DNA of 64,000 nt from JBIOHP01 sp044449065 (lineage in GTDB: Bacteria; Bacteroidota; Ignavibacteria; UBA10030; SZUA-254): assembly GCA_044449065.1 (NCBI GenBank), contig JBIOHP010000017.1:13064-77063 (forward strand), in the 5' to 3' direction. Below are positions 9,112 through 18,694 of the stretch, in pieces. Position 1 is the stretch's first letter, and the number at the start of each line of letters is the position of its first letter. A program made the translations under genes and the position numbers. The notes under the pieces were generated by a model that worked only from the letters and a program-made list of their open reading frames with translations, made no database searches and was not told the DNA's origin.

Positions 9112-10563
9112 TTAAATTTTTCGCCGTAACCGGGCTACGGGTATTTTCATCGCTTCCCGGTATTTTGCAATCGTTCTACGGGCAATGTTCAGCCCGTCCG
9201 CGCGGAGCATTTCCGCAATCCGGTCGTCGCTGTACGGGCGATCCGGATTTTCACGATCGATGATGTCTTTGATCGTCTTCTTCACTTCCTTATTCGATAT
9301 TTCCTCTCCTGCCGTAGTGCGAATAGAATCGCTGAAGAAATAGCGTAGCTCAAACACGCCATATTCCGTTTGAACATATTTCCCATTCACTACACGGCTA
9401 ATGGTTGATATATCCATCCCGATGATTTCGGCTATATCTTTATAGATCATCGGTTTGAGGTTTTCGCCGGTTTCAAAAAACTCCCGCTGGAGCTCGAGGA
9501 TGGTATTCATCACGCGCAGCATCGTGTCCCTCCGCTGGTGAATGGAAGAGATAAACCATTTCGCGGCGTCGAATTGTTTCCTGATAAAATCTTTCACTTC
9601 GTTCGGAGTGCCGTTCGCCTTCCGGCGCGACATGATATCCTTGTACCGTTTATTAATGCGGAGCGGCGGGATGTTCCGTTCGTTGAGTTGAACGAGGAAA
9701 TCTTCGCCATCGCGTTCAACGATAAAATCAGGGATAACATAATTTTGCTGGGGGGTAAAATCGCCTTCGCCCGGTTTGGGGTTGAGCTTTTGGATAAGTT
9801 CAATGGCAACTTTTAACCGATTATGATCGATCCCGGCTTCCTTGGCAAGTTCCTCGTAATGCTTCATCGAAAATAAATCCCAGTGTTCGCGCAAAATTAA
9901 CAGCGCCAGGGTTTTCAGATCTTCCGGTTGATCGCCGGTTTCTAATTGAGCAATGAGGCATTCCCTCAGATTCCGCGATCCGATCCCCGCCGGATCGAGG
10001 CGTTGAATTTTCGTCAGAACGCAGTCGGCAAGTTCATTGCTGATCTGAAGATCTTGTTCCAGATTTAAATCCTGAACGATGAGAGCAATATCCCTGCGGA
10101 GGTATCCGTCCTCGTCGATGTTTCCGATGATTTCCTTGCCGAGTAATTCCTCGTCGGGCGTGAGGTTGAGCAAACCTAACTGTTCGATGAGATGCTGGTT
10201 CATCGTAAGCTGATCGGCAAGAGGCATTTCTTCCCGATCTTCGTCGTCGGGAGAGAACCGCGGAGTCTTATACCCTGAGAGATCATCATTCATGAAATCA
10301 TCAATGGTATATTTGTCCTCTTCTTTTACTTTTTCAGCCGCGACTTCCGTTTGATCGGCTGCCTCCGCCTCTGTTTCAACTTTCTCATTATCCTGATCAA
10401 CTTGCTCTAATTCTTCGCCTTCATCGAGCAGTGGGTTTTGTTCAAGCTCTTCTTTAATCCGTTGTTCAAGGGCGAAGATCGGCAATTGCAGCATCTTGAG
10501 ATACTGCACTTGCTGGGGCGTCAGCTTTTGAAGAAGTTGATGATGTTGAGATAATGTCTGCAT
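9112..10563 (-). CDS. rpoN: RNA polymerase sigma-54 factor
   Basis: Sigma-54 directs RNA polymerase to -24/-12 promoters and needs an enhancer-binding ATPase to start transcription. The 483 residues show the three expected parts: a Gln/Leu-rich region I (1-50), an acidic stretch (about 50-110), a core-binding and helix-turn-helix region (KDIAEIIGMDISTISRVVNG, around 370-395), and the RpoN box ARRTIAKYRE at 461-470. No sigma-54 activator is coded in this window. It follows the DUF3109 gene by 18 bases and is itself followed by hslV 18 bases later, so these genes are probably cotranscribed. Confidence 0.97.
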   Translation of the reverse strand: MQTLSQHHQLLQKLTPQQVQYLKMLQLPIFALEQRIKEELEQNPLLDEGEELEQVDQDNEKVETEAEAADQTEVAAEKVKEEDKYTIDDFMNDDLSGYKTPRFSPDDEDREEMPLADQLTMNQHLIEQLGLLNLTPDEELLGKEIIGNIDEDGYLRRDIALIVQDLNLEQDLQISNELADCVLTKIQRLDPAGIGSRNLRECLIAQLETGDQPEDLKTLALLILREHWDLFSMKHYEELAKEAGIDHNRLKVAIELIQKLNPKPGEGDFTPQQNYVIPDFIVERDGEDFLVQLNERNIPPLRINKRYKDIMSRRKANGTPNEVKDFIRKQFDAAKWFISSIHQRRDTMLRVMNTILELQREFFETGENLKPMIYKDIAEIIGMDISTISRVVNGKYVQTEYGVFELRYFFSDSIRTTAGEEISNKEVKKTIKDIIDRENPDRPYSDDRIAEMLRADGLNIARRTIAKYREAMKIPVARLRRKI

Positions 10564-10581
10564 AAATTTATTTTTGTTGCA

Positions 10582-11154
10582 TCATAGCGCCGATGATTCG
10601 CGTCGTATACATTCGGCGCGAAATTCATCGTACCACTTTTGTCCAAATCTCCGGACGAGCGCGCCTTTCAGAAAATCATAGAGCGGAATCTCTTCCGTTC
10701 TTCCGCGGGTCAGCGCGGGCTTGCATTCTGAAATCTTTTCATACCGTAACCGATCCTCTCCATAGGACGAGATGCGAATCGGGAACAGATGGCACGACAT
10801 CGGTTTGCGCCAGCGAATTTCCCCGCTGTTATACGCTTTCTCAATTGAACACCGCGCGACGCCGTCTTCATAGAAAACAAAGATGCAATCTCTTCCATTA
10901 ATGCATGTTGTTGCATATGATCCGGGACGACCTTCGAATACTCCGAATTTCTCGGCTGCCCGAAGATGATCATCGGAAAGATATTTTTTCACCACGGGAA
11001 AAACGCGGGCTATTTCATCCAATTCTGAATCTTCAAGCGGCGCGCCACGGCAACCCGGGATAGTACAGCATGCGCCCTCGCAGCTTCTCAGATCGCACGC
11101 AAAGCGCTCATGGGCTATAGTATCTTCAATTGTTGCGGCGCCGATTATGAACAT
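10582..11154 (-). CDS. DUF3109 family cysteine-rich protein
   Basis: The 190-residue protein begins like other members of the DUF3109 family, with a FACDLRSCEGACC cysteine cluster near residues 18-31 and further conserved cysteines (TTCING near 83, ARCSIE near 100, MSCHLFP near 118, ISECKP near 136). The pattern suggests a metal or iron-sulfur site, as for the related YkgJ-type proteins, but no function is established. It is the first gene of the run to rpoN, hslV and hslU. There is no signal peptide, so it should be cytoplasmic. Confidence 0.85.
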   Translation of the reverse strand: MFIIGAATIEDTIAHERFACDLRSCEGACCTIPGCRGAPLEDSELDEIARVFPVVKKYLSDDHLRAAEKFGVFEGRPGSYATTCINGRDCIFVFYEDGVARCSIEKAYNSGEIRWRKPMSCHLFPIRISSYGEDRLRYEKISECKPALTRGRTEEIPLYDFLKGALVRRFGQKWYDEFRAECIRRESSAL

Positions 11155-11277
11155 GATGTATGATATAATACTAAAGTTTTGGCAAATACGAAAGTAATTA
11201 GCTCTTTTTTTTAATATTTGGCATTATAGTTGTTGTCTATCACATTCTTCTCAATTTAGGCATATTTTAGCGTTTAT

Positions 11278-12399
11278 TTAGTTCCGTATGAACATCTTTC
11301 CTGGTAATTGCTTGATTATGCCTTTAAATTCGAGGTTGAGCAGATTGACAAGCGTTTCCGATATGGATAATTTTGTGGTGTCTGCAATCGCATCAATTTG
11401 ACATGGAACATCGCTTAAAACATTGAAAACCGTCTGCTCAAACAGAGTCATTTCGGGAAGGGGTTTGCGTTCATACCCGGGTTGTGTAGTTAAAATCGGA
11501 CGAAGTTTAACTTGCAGCTCGGCGGCGATATCATCAAAAGATTCCACTAATTTGGCTCTCCCTGTTTTGATGAGGAGATTGGCTCCCCGGCATCTTTTCC
11601 CGCCGATGTTACCCGGAATTGCGAATACCTCCCTGTTCTGATCGAGCGCTGTGGTTGCAGTGATCATAGCGCCTCCATCGATATCCGTTTCGATGATGAG
11701 CGTACCAAGCGACATGCCGCTCACAATGCGGTTGCGTTTGGGAAAATTCACCGCATCAGGCTTCGCTCCCATTAAACATTCCGAAATCAGAACACCCTGA
11801 TCGACAATTTTTTCTGCAAGCGATCTATTCTCGGGAGGATAAATTTTATCCAATCCCGAACCCATGACGGCAATAGTTCTGCCCCCCGCTTTCAGCGCGG
11901 ACACATGCGCAACGGTATCAATGCCGCGCGCCAAACCGCTGATCACGGTAATCCCGCGCGAGGATATCTCATGGCTGAATTTCTCTGCCATAGATACGCC
12001 GTAATCCGAAGCAGTTCTCGTCCCGACAATTGCAATCGAGTAGGCGTCGTTGGAAGAAAATTCCCCGCGGATAAATAGAAATGGCGGAGGATCATAAATT
12101 TTTTTCAGCAGGTCGGGATACGTTTTATCCAGGCACGTTACAATTCTTCCTCCAACAGAATTTATTTTAGAAAGCTGTATCTCGGCAAGCTTTTTTGCAG
12201 CATCAAGCTCGGAGCTTTTCAGGAAATGAGCAACCTCGGTGGCAAGTTTCCTGCTAAACCCCTCCACTTCAACGATCTCTTTCGGAGACACCTTGTAGAT
12301 TAACTCTGCATCCCGAAAATGAGAGATAAATTGCCGCAAGCGGCTTACTCCAATACCCGGGATACGGGAGAGAACGATAATATCGAATACGGGAATCAC
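11278..12399 (-). CDS. dprA: DNA-processing protein DprA (Smf)
   Basis: DprA protects incoming single-stranded DNA and loads RecA onto it during natural transformation. The 373 residues have an N-terminal helix-hairpin-helix-like part (SRIPGIGVSRLRQF), then the Rossmann-fold core with GTRTASDYG at 126-134, SGLARGIDTVAH at 154-165, FPKRNRIVSGMS at 219-230, and a C-terminal winged-helix part (about 315-373). It starts with GTG. The gap to the DUF3109 gene is 123 bases, so it may have its own transcript. A GAGTCA-type repeat (12465-12584) lies just upstream. No other competence gene is visible in the window. Confidence 0.95.
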   Translation of the reverse strand: MIPVFDIIVLSRIPGIGVSRLRQFISHFRDAELIYKVSPKEIVEVEGFSRKLATEVAHFLKSSELDAAKKLAEIQLSKINSVGGRIVTCLDKTYPDLLKKIYDPPPFLFIRGEFSSNDAYSIAIVGTRTASDYGVSMAEKFSHEISSRGITVISGLARGIDTVAHVSALKAGGRTIAVMGSGLDKIYPPENRSLAEKIVDQGVLISECLMGAKPDAVNFPKRNRIVSGMSLGTLIIETDIDGGAMITATTALDQNREVFAIPGNIGGKRCRGANLLIKTGRAKLVESFDDIAAELQVKLRPILTTQPGYERKPLPEMTLFEQTVFNVLSDVPCQIDAIADTTKLSISETLVNLLNLEFKGIIKQLPGKMFIRN

Positions 12400-12464
12400 G
12401 GGTGGCTAAATTATCTGATTGGTGAGAAAATATATTAGTGTGTTTACGAAACTGGACTAGCAGG

Positions 12465-12584
12465 ATGTTGAGAAAGTATCGAATTGGAGTGAGTCATTCA
12501 GTCCCGATAAAATCGGGATCGGAATCTATTCACATTCAGACCCTGAAACAAGTTCAGGGTGACTCGATTTGGGTTTTTCAACAT
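12465..12584. repeat. GAGTCA-type palindromic repeat, copy 1
   Basis: A 120-base element with short inverted ends (ATGTTGA at 12465-12471, TCAACAT at 12578-12584). Inside are two hairpins, CCCGATAAAATCGGG and CCCTGAAACAAGTTCAGGG, and the flanking GAGTCA / TGACTCG pair. It shares its first 35 bases closely with the copy at 14038. It lies 40 bases past the glmM-like stop and may act as that gene's terminator. Confidence 0.75.
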
Positions 12585-12623
12585 CATGCTAAGAAGGAAA
12601 TGAATGGTCGATTAAAATTCTCA

Positions 12624-13994
12624 TCATCCGATCTCTGTAATTTTCGTGCGAAATTGGGAAATCAAATCCCGGGCTTTTTGCAGTGTGGGCGCCTCGGTAA
12701 TGATACGGATGATGGGTTCGGTGTTGGATTTTCGTAAATGAACCCATGAATCGGGGTAATCGACTTTTAATCCATCATCGGTATTTACCCTCCCACCCTT
12801 CTCTATCTTATCGCAGAGGATTTCAAGCACTTTATTCGGATCCTTACCGCCCACCTTCACTTTATCTTTCAAAATGAAATATTGCGGGAGTGTTTCCTTA
12901 AATTCAGAGAGCGAGCCCTTGAATTCGGCAAGTTGCTGCAATATCAATCCGATCCCTACAATCGCATCCCTTCCATAATGTATTGCCGGTAAAATGACTC
13001 CGCCGCTCCCTTCCCCGCCGATGACCGCGCCGATTTCTTTCATCTTCCGGGCAACATTAATTTCGCCAACAGGAGTTCTTACAACTTTCGCGCCGAAGAA
13101 CCGCGCAACATCCTCCACCGCCCGGGTGGTTGAAAGATTAACAACTACCTGCTGCTTATCCGCTGATAAATGTTTTGAATGGCTCAACACAAATTTAACT
13201 GCGGTAGTGATGGTGTTTTCTTCGCCTAACGGATCTCCCTTTTCAGTTATCAGGACGAGTCGATCAACATCCGGATCGACCGCGATGCCAAGATCGGCTT
13301 TGTGCTGCACTACTGCCGCGCACAATTCGCTTAAATTTTCAGGGATCGGTTCGGGAGTCCGCGCAAATATACCGGCGACGTCGCAATTCATTTCGATGAC
13401 GTTGCAACCCATCGTCCGGAGCAACTGGGGAACAATCATACCTCCTGCACTATTGATGCAATCAACCACAACCGTGAATTTTTTCCGGCGAATCATTTCA
13501 ATATCGATGTATGGCAGATGAAGTACCTGATCTATATGCCGGCGGATATATGATTCATCGGCGATATGTTTTCCGATACGATCCCATCGGGAATACTCGG
13601 GCGAGTTGGACTTGGCGATTTCCAGAAATTTGTTATTTTCATCCGTGTTAAGGAACATTCCGGTCGGGCTCATAAATTTCATCCCATTCCATTCGATAGG
13701 ATTGTGGCTGGCAGTGATGGAGATTCCCCCGGCGGCTTTAAGCTGCTCCACTGCAATCTGGACGGTGGGGGTAGGAACAATACCAAGCGCGACAACATCG
13801 CAACCCGCTGACAGCAGCGTTGAGGAGACTATATTAGCAACGATTTTGCCGGTTATTCTGCCGTCACGTCCAATAATAATTTTGCCATGATTGCAGTACT
13901 TGGCATAAGCAGAAACATATTTCACAATAACCTCAGGAGTCAAACTCTCGCCTACAATACCGCGTATCCCTGAGATGCTGACCATTAAAGACAT
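12624..13994 (-). CDS. glmM: Phosphoglucosamine mutase / phosphomannomutase family enzyme
   Basis: Enzymes of this family move phosphate between C6 and C1 of hexose phosphates; GlmM makes glucosamine-1-phosphate for peptidoglycan and LPS. The 456 residues carry all four active-site motifs: catalytic serine loop TASHNP (94-99, Ser96), metal loop DPDVDR (240-245), sugar loop GGEGSGG (326-332) and phosphate loop RKSNTEP (421-427). The substrate cannot be read with certainty from sequence; the SGIRGIVGE start and overall length fit the glucosamine/mannose branch, and GlmM is the likely role. The gene stands between two GAGTCA-type repeats. Confidence 0.9.
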   Translation of the reverse strand: MSLMVSISGIRGIVGESLTPEVIVKYVSAYAKYCNHGKIIIGRDGRITGKIVANIVSSTLLSAGCDVVALGIVPTPTVQIAVEQLKAAGGISITASHNPIEWNGMKFMSPTGMFLNTDENNKFLEIAKSNSPEYSRWDRIGKHIADESYIRRHIDQVLHLPYIDIEMIRRKKFTVVVDCINSAGGMIVPQLLRTMGCNVIEMNCDVAGIFARTPEPIPENLSELCAAVVQHKADLGIAVDPDVDRLVLITEKGDPLGEENTITTAVKFVLSHSKHLSADKQQVVVNLSTTRAVEDVARFFGAKVVRTPVGEINVARKMKEIGAVIGGEGSGGVILPAIHYGRDAIVGIGLILQQLAEFKGSLSEFKETLPQYFILKDKVKVGGKDPNKVLEILCDKIEKGGRVNTDDGLKVDYPDSWVHLRKSNTEPIIRIITEAPTLQKARDLISQFRTKITEIG

Positions 13995-14037
13995 ATACTC
14001 GTTCTAATATAAATTTGTATAGTGTGACTTCTATAAG

Positions 14038-14159
14038 GGTGTTGAAAATGTATCAAATTGGAGTGAGTCATTCCGAACTTGTTTCGGAATCTGTTTTCAT
14101 TTAGACCCTGATCCCGACAAATCGGGACAGGGTGACTCGTAATGGTATTATCAAAACCC
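14038..14159. repeat. GAGTCA-type palindromic repeat, copy 2
   Basis: This copy starts GGGTGTTGAAAATG and ends TATCAAAACCCC, giving inverted ends. It contains TTCCGAACTTGTTTCGGAA and TCCCGACAAATCGGGA hairpins and the GAGTCA...GGTGACTCG pair. It fills most of the 326-base gap upstream of the glmM-like gene, together with the terminator at 14254-14276. No further gene is seen there. Confidence 0.75.
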
Positions 14160-14253
14160 CGATAACCGTAATCTTTAGTGTTATAAGCCGATAAACATAA
14201 AAAAAATTACGATAATTTTACCACGAAACCAAATACGATTCCAGAAAACAAAA

Positions 14254-14276
14254 ATGCCGCCCGTAGTGGACGGCAT
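14254..14276 (-). terminator. Intrinsic terminator of the LamG T9SS gene
   Basis: ATGCCG at 14254-14259 pairs with CGGCAT at 14271-14276 with an inner CC/GG. On the minus strand the stem is followed by TTTTTGTTTT. It lies 45 bases past the stop of the gene ending at 14321. Confidence 0.75.
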
Positions 14277-14320
14277 TAAAACTCCGGAGATGCGGAGAAA
14301 AGTGATGTAATATACGATAG

Positions 14321-17300
14321 TTACTTCATGAGTAATAATTTTTTCACATCAAAAAATCCTCCCGCCTCCATACGATAGAAATAGACGCCGCTCGGGAGCT
14401 TACTGGCGTCAAAGCTCACCGACTTATATCCCGTATCCTCAAATTGATCAAGAAGTATAAAGAGTTCTTGTCCCAGTGTGTTGACGATCGTCAAGCGTAC
14501 TCTCGATGGCTGTGGAAGCGCATACGATATCGTTGTGGTTGGATTGAAGGGATTGGGATAATTCTGATCGAGTGTATATTTGGTAGGGAGGGAAAGAAAT
14601 TTGTCGTGAATCCCGGTCACCGTATTTGATGTTCTAAAGCCAAAGGTATCATGTGACGCGATTGTGAGAATCCCATCAGAAGCAAGCACCGTCCATTTAT
14701 AATTAGAAGCAGTTTGGAGACGAGACATGATATTAAAATATTGTACCGTATCCATCAAGTTCGAAATCAAAGTGTCGAGGCTTGGACCTTTCACATAAAA
14801 AATATATCGTAAAGTATCTTGGCTATCCACGTCAACCGATCTATTCCATTTAAATGTCAATGGTTGCGGATTGGTGAATAGTTTTATGGTATCTCCGTTT
14901 GCTGGAGATAGCAGGAATACCGCACCCGGGGCGTGATTCGTATGATGAACATGGAGGTTCCATTGCTGTATGGCACTCCCACCAAAGTCATCGGTTACTT
15001 GGACTGCTACGATAGTGTCACCAACATTTAATACGGCTGGTGTACCATTTAAAGAACCATTTGAGTTCCATGACAACCACGACGGTTTGGTCATCAATGT
15101 AAAGGTGAGATTATCTCCATCGGAATCACTGGCTGCGGCCTGATATTGATACAATGAATCTTCATGAGCTATAGTGTCTGGACGAGAAGTGAATGATGGT
15201 ACAATATTCAAAGTGATGAAGTCCCACACGGAGGAATAGGTGCTGGATCCTACTGAGTTTGAGGACTTCACACGCCAAAAATATTTTGTGTGATAAGCCA
15301 ACGGACCCACGAGGTGGAAAGTATCGGTGAGGGTCGAATCATCAACCGTTTGAATTGTGAACCCGCTGTCCGGTGAAACCTGTAAATGGTATGCGTCCGC
15401 ACCCGCCGCAGTGTTCCACTTCAACGTCAGTTTGATGGGGAAACCGGTACTATCGAGCCGAGGAAACAAAAGGTTTGGTGTTAACGGCGGCAAAACATTC
15501 ACAATCAACGTATCGGTGATTGATTGCCTTGAATGGTTCGCATAGTCATAAGCAACAACGGACCAGGTGTATTTACCATTGGATAGATTTATCAGTGGTT
15601 TGGCAGAAGTGTCGGGTGGATATACGACAATGGATGGCTGTCCTGATATACTAAGCTGGTATCGAGCGATCCCACTCCCTACATCAGTAGCCATATGCCA
15701 CACAAAGGAGGGACGAGAAATGATGGAGGTATCATTGTTGTTGGGATAAACGAGACTGAACAGCAATGGTGGAGTTAAATCGACAAATACCGTGAAGGTT
15801 CTATTGGAAGATCGAGAATTACCCGCTTGATCATAAGCTTTAACAAACCACTGGTGAGGTCCCTCGGCCAACGGAGAGTTAGGCGCGGTGGAATCAATGA
15901 AACTGGCGATGCTGTCAACATTGACGTACCCATCGATCCATAGCTGGTACTTGCTCAACCCTCCACCTCCTGCGCTATCTGTCGTCGTTTGCCACTGAAA
16001 TTCTGGGGTTGGAAATGTAAAGACTGAATCATTATGAGGTGAAACAAGTGAAAACGGATTGGGTGGCGCGTTATCGACATTAAAGACACCGATTTCGCTA
16101 GTCTGATTATTGCCAAGGCTATCAAAAGCTTTAACATACCAAGTGTGCTTACCATAAGTGAGCGATCGTGAGATGGTGAACGAAGTATCGACCAGGTTAT
16201 CATTTTGCAAACTCCCATCCACCCAGAACTGGTATTTTTGAAAACCAACACCAATATCACGAGCAGTTTGCCATCTACACGCTGGAGATAGTGAATTCAA
16301 ATACTGCATCTGTGTTGGTAGTATCAGATTGACTGTCCCCAAGTCCGTCCAAGGGATCGAGTCGGCGGTGAACGAGGCACTGCCGACAAGTGTACCAGTA
16401 TTGCCGTACGGCGAACGATCTATGGTCATTGTGCCATACCCTTCATTGAAACGCCAATAGCCGATGAGTCCAGTTTCATTTCCTGACAGAACATGATTCA
16501 TATCTGCCCCAATTTGTTGGGGTTGGCGTACAATATTCCAGACCCGCACCTCATCGATTTTCCCAACCCAGCCATTGCCACCGATTTTGATTGCTACCGT
16601 TGTATCGTTCGATTGACTGATATTAAAGCCGTTGATAGTTCCATCATAGGCACCGTTTAAATAGAATATCACTGTACCACCATCCCAGGTAGCAGCAATG
16701 TGTGTCCAAGTATTCAAAGGAATCGCATCATTTGAGTTTACCTGCCATTCGTTATTGTGGTTGAGGTCAGTGACAAAACTAATGTTACCGTTGACATACC
16801 TGTTTTGTCCTAGTGCATAAATTGGATAGACTGCTATGACTCCCTCGTCAGAGCCAACATGTTGGGGGATATTAACCCATGCTTCAATCGTGAGACCATG
16901 AACATTAAAGGTTGAACGATTCATCACCTTTACGTAGCCATTACCGTCGCAAGAGAGCGCTTGGTTAGCTGAACCAGTGGGAGGGATGTTATCAACTCGG
17001 ACGGTCCATGTTTGGTTAGAATGTCTCACATTACTAACACCATCGTAAGATACCACATACCAAGTATGACTTCCTGTTCTTAGGTCCCCGTATGGTGCGT
17101 AGGGCTGAAGAGAAGTCGTTGCAACATTATAACTCGAATTATTCCGTGAACCATCGATCATCAGCCAATATTGGCCGAACCCACCACAACCATTATCAGG
17201 GGAAGCGGTCCATTGGAAAGTGGGTACCACGCTGTTTGTCCATTGCATGTTTAACGGTCTGAGCAGATCGAACGGAGTTGGTGGTGTGCTATCGACATTA

Positions 17301-17704
17301 ACGGAGAATGTTTGAGTAGACTGAGTATAAGTATAGTCGCCCCCCGTGTTATTGAAGGCGTAGACGCACCAGGCATGAAAACCCTCCGAGAGCGGGTGAG
17401 TGGAATTGGGTTGATAGTACGTCGTCAAAATATTGTCTTGGATAAGCTGCAAACCATTGCCTGTGTCAATCCAAATGTTGTACATTATTGCACCTGTTGC
17501 AGTCTGCCAAACAAATGTCGGTCTTGCATTGGCACAAGCGCCATTTGTTGGCGAAATTAGGTTGAATGCAGAAGGAGCCTGGGCATATATGTTAATGGTG
17601 AAAAATATATACATGACTAGATGAGGAAATAGAAAAACTCTATTCACAACGCGCATGATAACGGAAGGAATAATCGCTACAAAAATATTGATGAATTTTT
17701 TCAT
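14321..17704 (-). CDS. 1127-residue secreted protein with LamG and Ig-like domains, T9SS cargo
   Basis: The start at 17704 is supported by AAGGAG seven bases upstream. A basic and hydrophobic N-terminus ending INIYAQ (residue 42) is a signal peptide. After that come repeated Ig/FN3-like units with the pattern P..F.L..P.N......P.F.W........Y...ID (about 45-240 and 460-735), a LamG/concanavalin domain (about 245-440, with FNVHGLTIEAWVN and GKIDEVRVWN), a second FN3 run, a cadherin/Ig-like domain (about 840-935), and a T9SS sorting domain (LDQNYPNPFNPTTTISYALP to KKLLLMK, last 80 residues). It should be a long surface-exposed fibre or sugar-binding adhesin. No enzyme domain is seen. It is preceded by the folded RNA described below. 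Confidence 0.85.
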   Translation of the reverse strand: MKKFINIFVAIIPSVIMRVVNRVFLFPHLVMYIFFTINIYAQAPSAFNLISPTNGACANARPTFVWQTATGAIMYNIWIDTGNGLQLIQDNILTTYYQPNSTHPLSEGFHAWCVYAFNNTGGDYTYTQSTQTFSVNVDSTPPTPFDLLRPLNMQWTNSVVPTFQWTASPDNGCGGFGQYWLMIDGSRNNSSYNVATTSLQPYAPYGDLRTGSHTWYVVSYDGVSNVRHSNQTWTVRVDNIPPTGSANQALSCDGNGYVKVMNRSTFNVHGLTIEAWVNIPQHVGSDEGVIAVYPIYALGQNRYVNGNISFVTDLNHNNEWQVNSNDAIPLNTWTHIAATWDGGTVIFYLNGAYDGTINGFNISQSNDTTVAIKIGGNGWVGKIDEVRVWNIVRQPQQIGADMNHVLSGNETGLIGYWRFNEGYGTMTIDRSPYGNTGTLVGSASFTADSIPWTDLGTVNLILPTQMQYLNSLSPACRWQTARDIGVGFQKYQFWVDGSLQNDNLVDTSFTISRSLTYGKHTWYVKAFDSLGNNQTSEIGVFNVDNAPPNPFSLVSPHNDSVFTFPTPEFQWQTTTDSAGGGGLSKYQLWIDGYVNVDSIASFIDSTAPNSPLAEGPHQWFVKAYDQAGNSRSSNRTFTVFVDLTPPLLFSLVYPNNNDTSIISRPSFVWHMATDVGSGIARYQLSISGQPSIVVYPPDTSAKPLINLSNGKYTWSVVAYDYANHSRQSITDTLIVNVLPPLTPNLLFPRLDSTGFPIKLTLKWNTAAGADAYHLQVSPDSGFTIQTVDDSTLTDTFHLVGPLAYHTKYFWRVKSSNSVGSSTYSSVWDFITLNIVPSFTSRPDTIAHEDSLYQYQAAASDSDGDNLTFTLMTKPSWLSWNSNGSLNGTPAVLNVGDTIVAVQVTDDFGGSAIQQWNLHVHHTNHAPGAVFLLSPANGDTIKLFTNPQPLTFKWNRSVDVDSQDTLRYIFYVKGPSLDTLISNLMDTVQYFNIMSRLQTASNYKWTVLASDGILTIASHDTFGFRTSNTVTGIHDKFLSLPTKYTLDQNYPNPFNPTTTISYALPQPSRVRLTIVNTLGQELFILLDQFEDTGYKSVSFDASKLPSGVYFYRMEAGGFFDVKKLLLMK

Positions 17705-17740
17705 AAATACTCCTTGATGTAGTTGATAGATTGAGGATTA

Positions 17741-17972
17741 GATAAAATAAAAAACCTCTTTCAGCACTATTGCCAAAAGAGGTTTCTACACTCATGGGAC
17801 GATTCACCAATAGAAACCCCGGTAGCAAACGTGCTGGGGTCTATGTGATCGCCAAGACCAGCATAGAGCGTCCCATAGGCATCTGCGCACCGGGGCACGA
17901 TGTGCCCTAGCACGGTTAAACCTATGGGGTGAAACTCTACAAAATAAAAAATGCTCTACTACTGGTCTTGGC
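17741..17972 (-). ncRNA. Strongly folded RNA of unknown class, ending in an intrinsic terminator
   Basis: Read on the minus strand the RNA would form a rod: an 11-base perfect stem (17851-17861 with 17962-17972) plus a six-base extension (GCTCTA), a one-sided bulge of about 24 bases rich in T (17929-17952), an 8-base stem (17872-17879 with 17921-17928), a 4-base stem (17889-17892 with 17913-17916), and a tip hairpin GGGCAC-GAT-GTGCCC (17893-17907). A second stem-loop (about 17810-17844, GGGGTCTAT paired with ATAGAAACCCC) follows, then the terminator at 17752-17785. The gene for the 1127-residue protein starts 37 bases after the terminator. No match to a class I know (6S, SRP, RNase P, tmRNA, B12 or other common riboswitches) could be supported. 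It is either a leader that controls the gene or a free small RNA. Confidence 0.6.
17752..17785 (-). terminator. Intrinsic terminator at the end of the folded RNA
   Basis: A perfect 10-base inverted repeat (AAACCTCTTT at 17752-17761, AAAGAGGTTT at 17776-17785) with a 14-base loop, followed on the minus strand by TTTATTTT. It sits between the folded RNA and the ribosome site of the LamG gene, so a regulated read-through is possible. Confidence 0.8.
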
Positions 17973-18154
17973 GGGGGTAAGATAGAAAATAATTTCACTT
18001 AAATCAAATTTGTTCAAAAGTACAAGTAGTGAATATTATTTATCTACCCCTTCATAGCCAAAAATCGATAAATTCTGGATGATTTCCCTATATTCCCAAT
18101 ATTGTATCTTTGACCTTTTTTATTTAATATTAAAGAAACACCATCCACATTTTT

Positions 18155-18694
18155 ATGCTCACAGAAAGCGATCAACGACTTTTATTATCTCTCGCGCGGC
18201 AAGCAATCGCGTCGGCAGTGAATAATCAACCGAAGATCGATTTACATGACTTTCCAGCCGCTCTTCAGGAACAGCTCGGCGCGTTTGTGACATTATATGA
18301 GGATGACGATTTGAGGGGTTGTATCGGATATCTCACAGCCGTATTGCCGCTCGCCGAAACAGTAAGCGATGCGGCAGTCAAAGCTGCCCTTTGCGATCCG
18401 CGCTTTATGCCTGTCAACCCATCGGAACTCGGCAATTTGAAGATCGAAATCTCCATTCTCTCTCCGTTAAAAACGATCAGCAATGTTGAAGAGATTCAGG
18501 TGGGAAGGGATGGTATTCTCATAGAAGCTCCGGGGAAAAAAGGCGTGCTGCTCCCAAAGGTCGCTGTAGAATACGGGTGGGACAGAGATCGGTTCTTGCG
18601 TGAAACGAGCATCAAAGCCGGAGGTCCGGCAGATCTTTGGAAAAAACCGGATTCAAAAATTTATACGTTTACAGCCGATGTATTTTGTGAATAA
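18155..18694 (+). CDS. amrA: AMMECR1-domain protein, AmmeMemoRadiSam system protein A
   Basis: The 179-residue protein has the AMMECR1 core, with the LRGCIGYL motif at about residues 54-61 and the DPRFMPVNPSEL segment near 89. Proteins of this family are found beside Memo-like proteins and a radical-SAM enzyme, and the group is called AmmeMemoRadiSam; its chemistry is not established from sequence. The gene for protein B (Memo-like) follows 91 bases later on the same strand. The radical-SAM partner is not in this window. The 450 bases before the gene hold the folded RNA and its terminator on the other strand. Confidence 0.9.
   Translation: MLTESDQRLLLSLARQAIASAVNNQPKIDLHDFPAALQEQLGAFVTLYEDDDLRGCIGYLTAVLPLAETVSDAAVKAALCDPRFMPVNPSELGNLKIEISILSPLKTISNVEEIQVGRDGILIEAPGKKGVLLPKVAVEYGWDRDRFLRETSIKAGGPADLWKKPDSKIYTFTADVFCE

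Noticed and set aside
12438..12737. Plus-strand frame of 99 residues
   Set aside because: Runs over the GAGTCA repeat into the end of the glmM-like gene; no support as a gene.
12994..13521. Plus-strand frame of 175 residues
   Set aside because: Antisense to the glmM-like gene, whose motifs are clear on the other strand.
17741..17972. Assignment of the folded RNA as 6S RNA
   Set aside because: A rod with an asymmetric bulge fits loosely, but 6S ends at the closing stem and lacks the extra hairpin, and no conserved 6S block could be confirmed.
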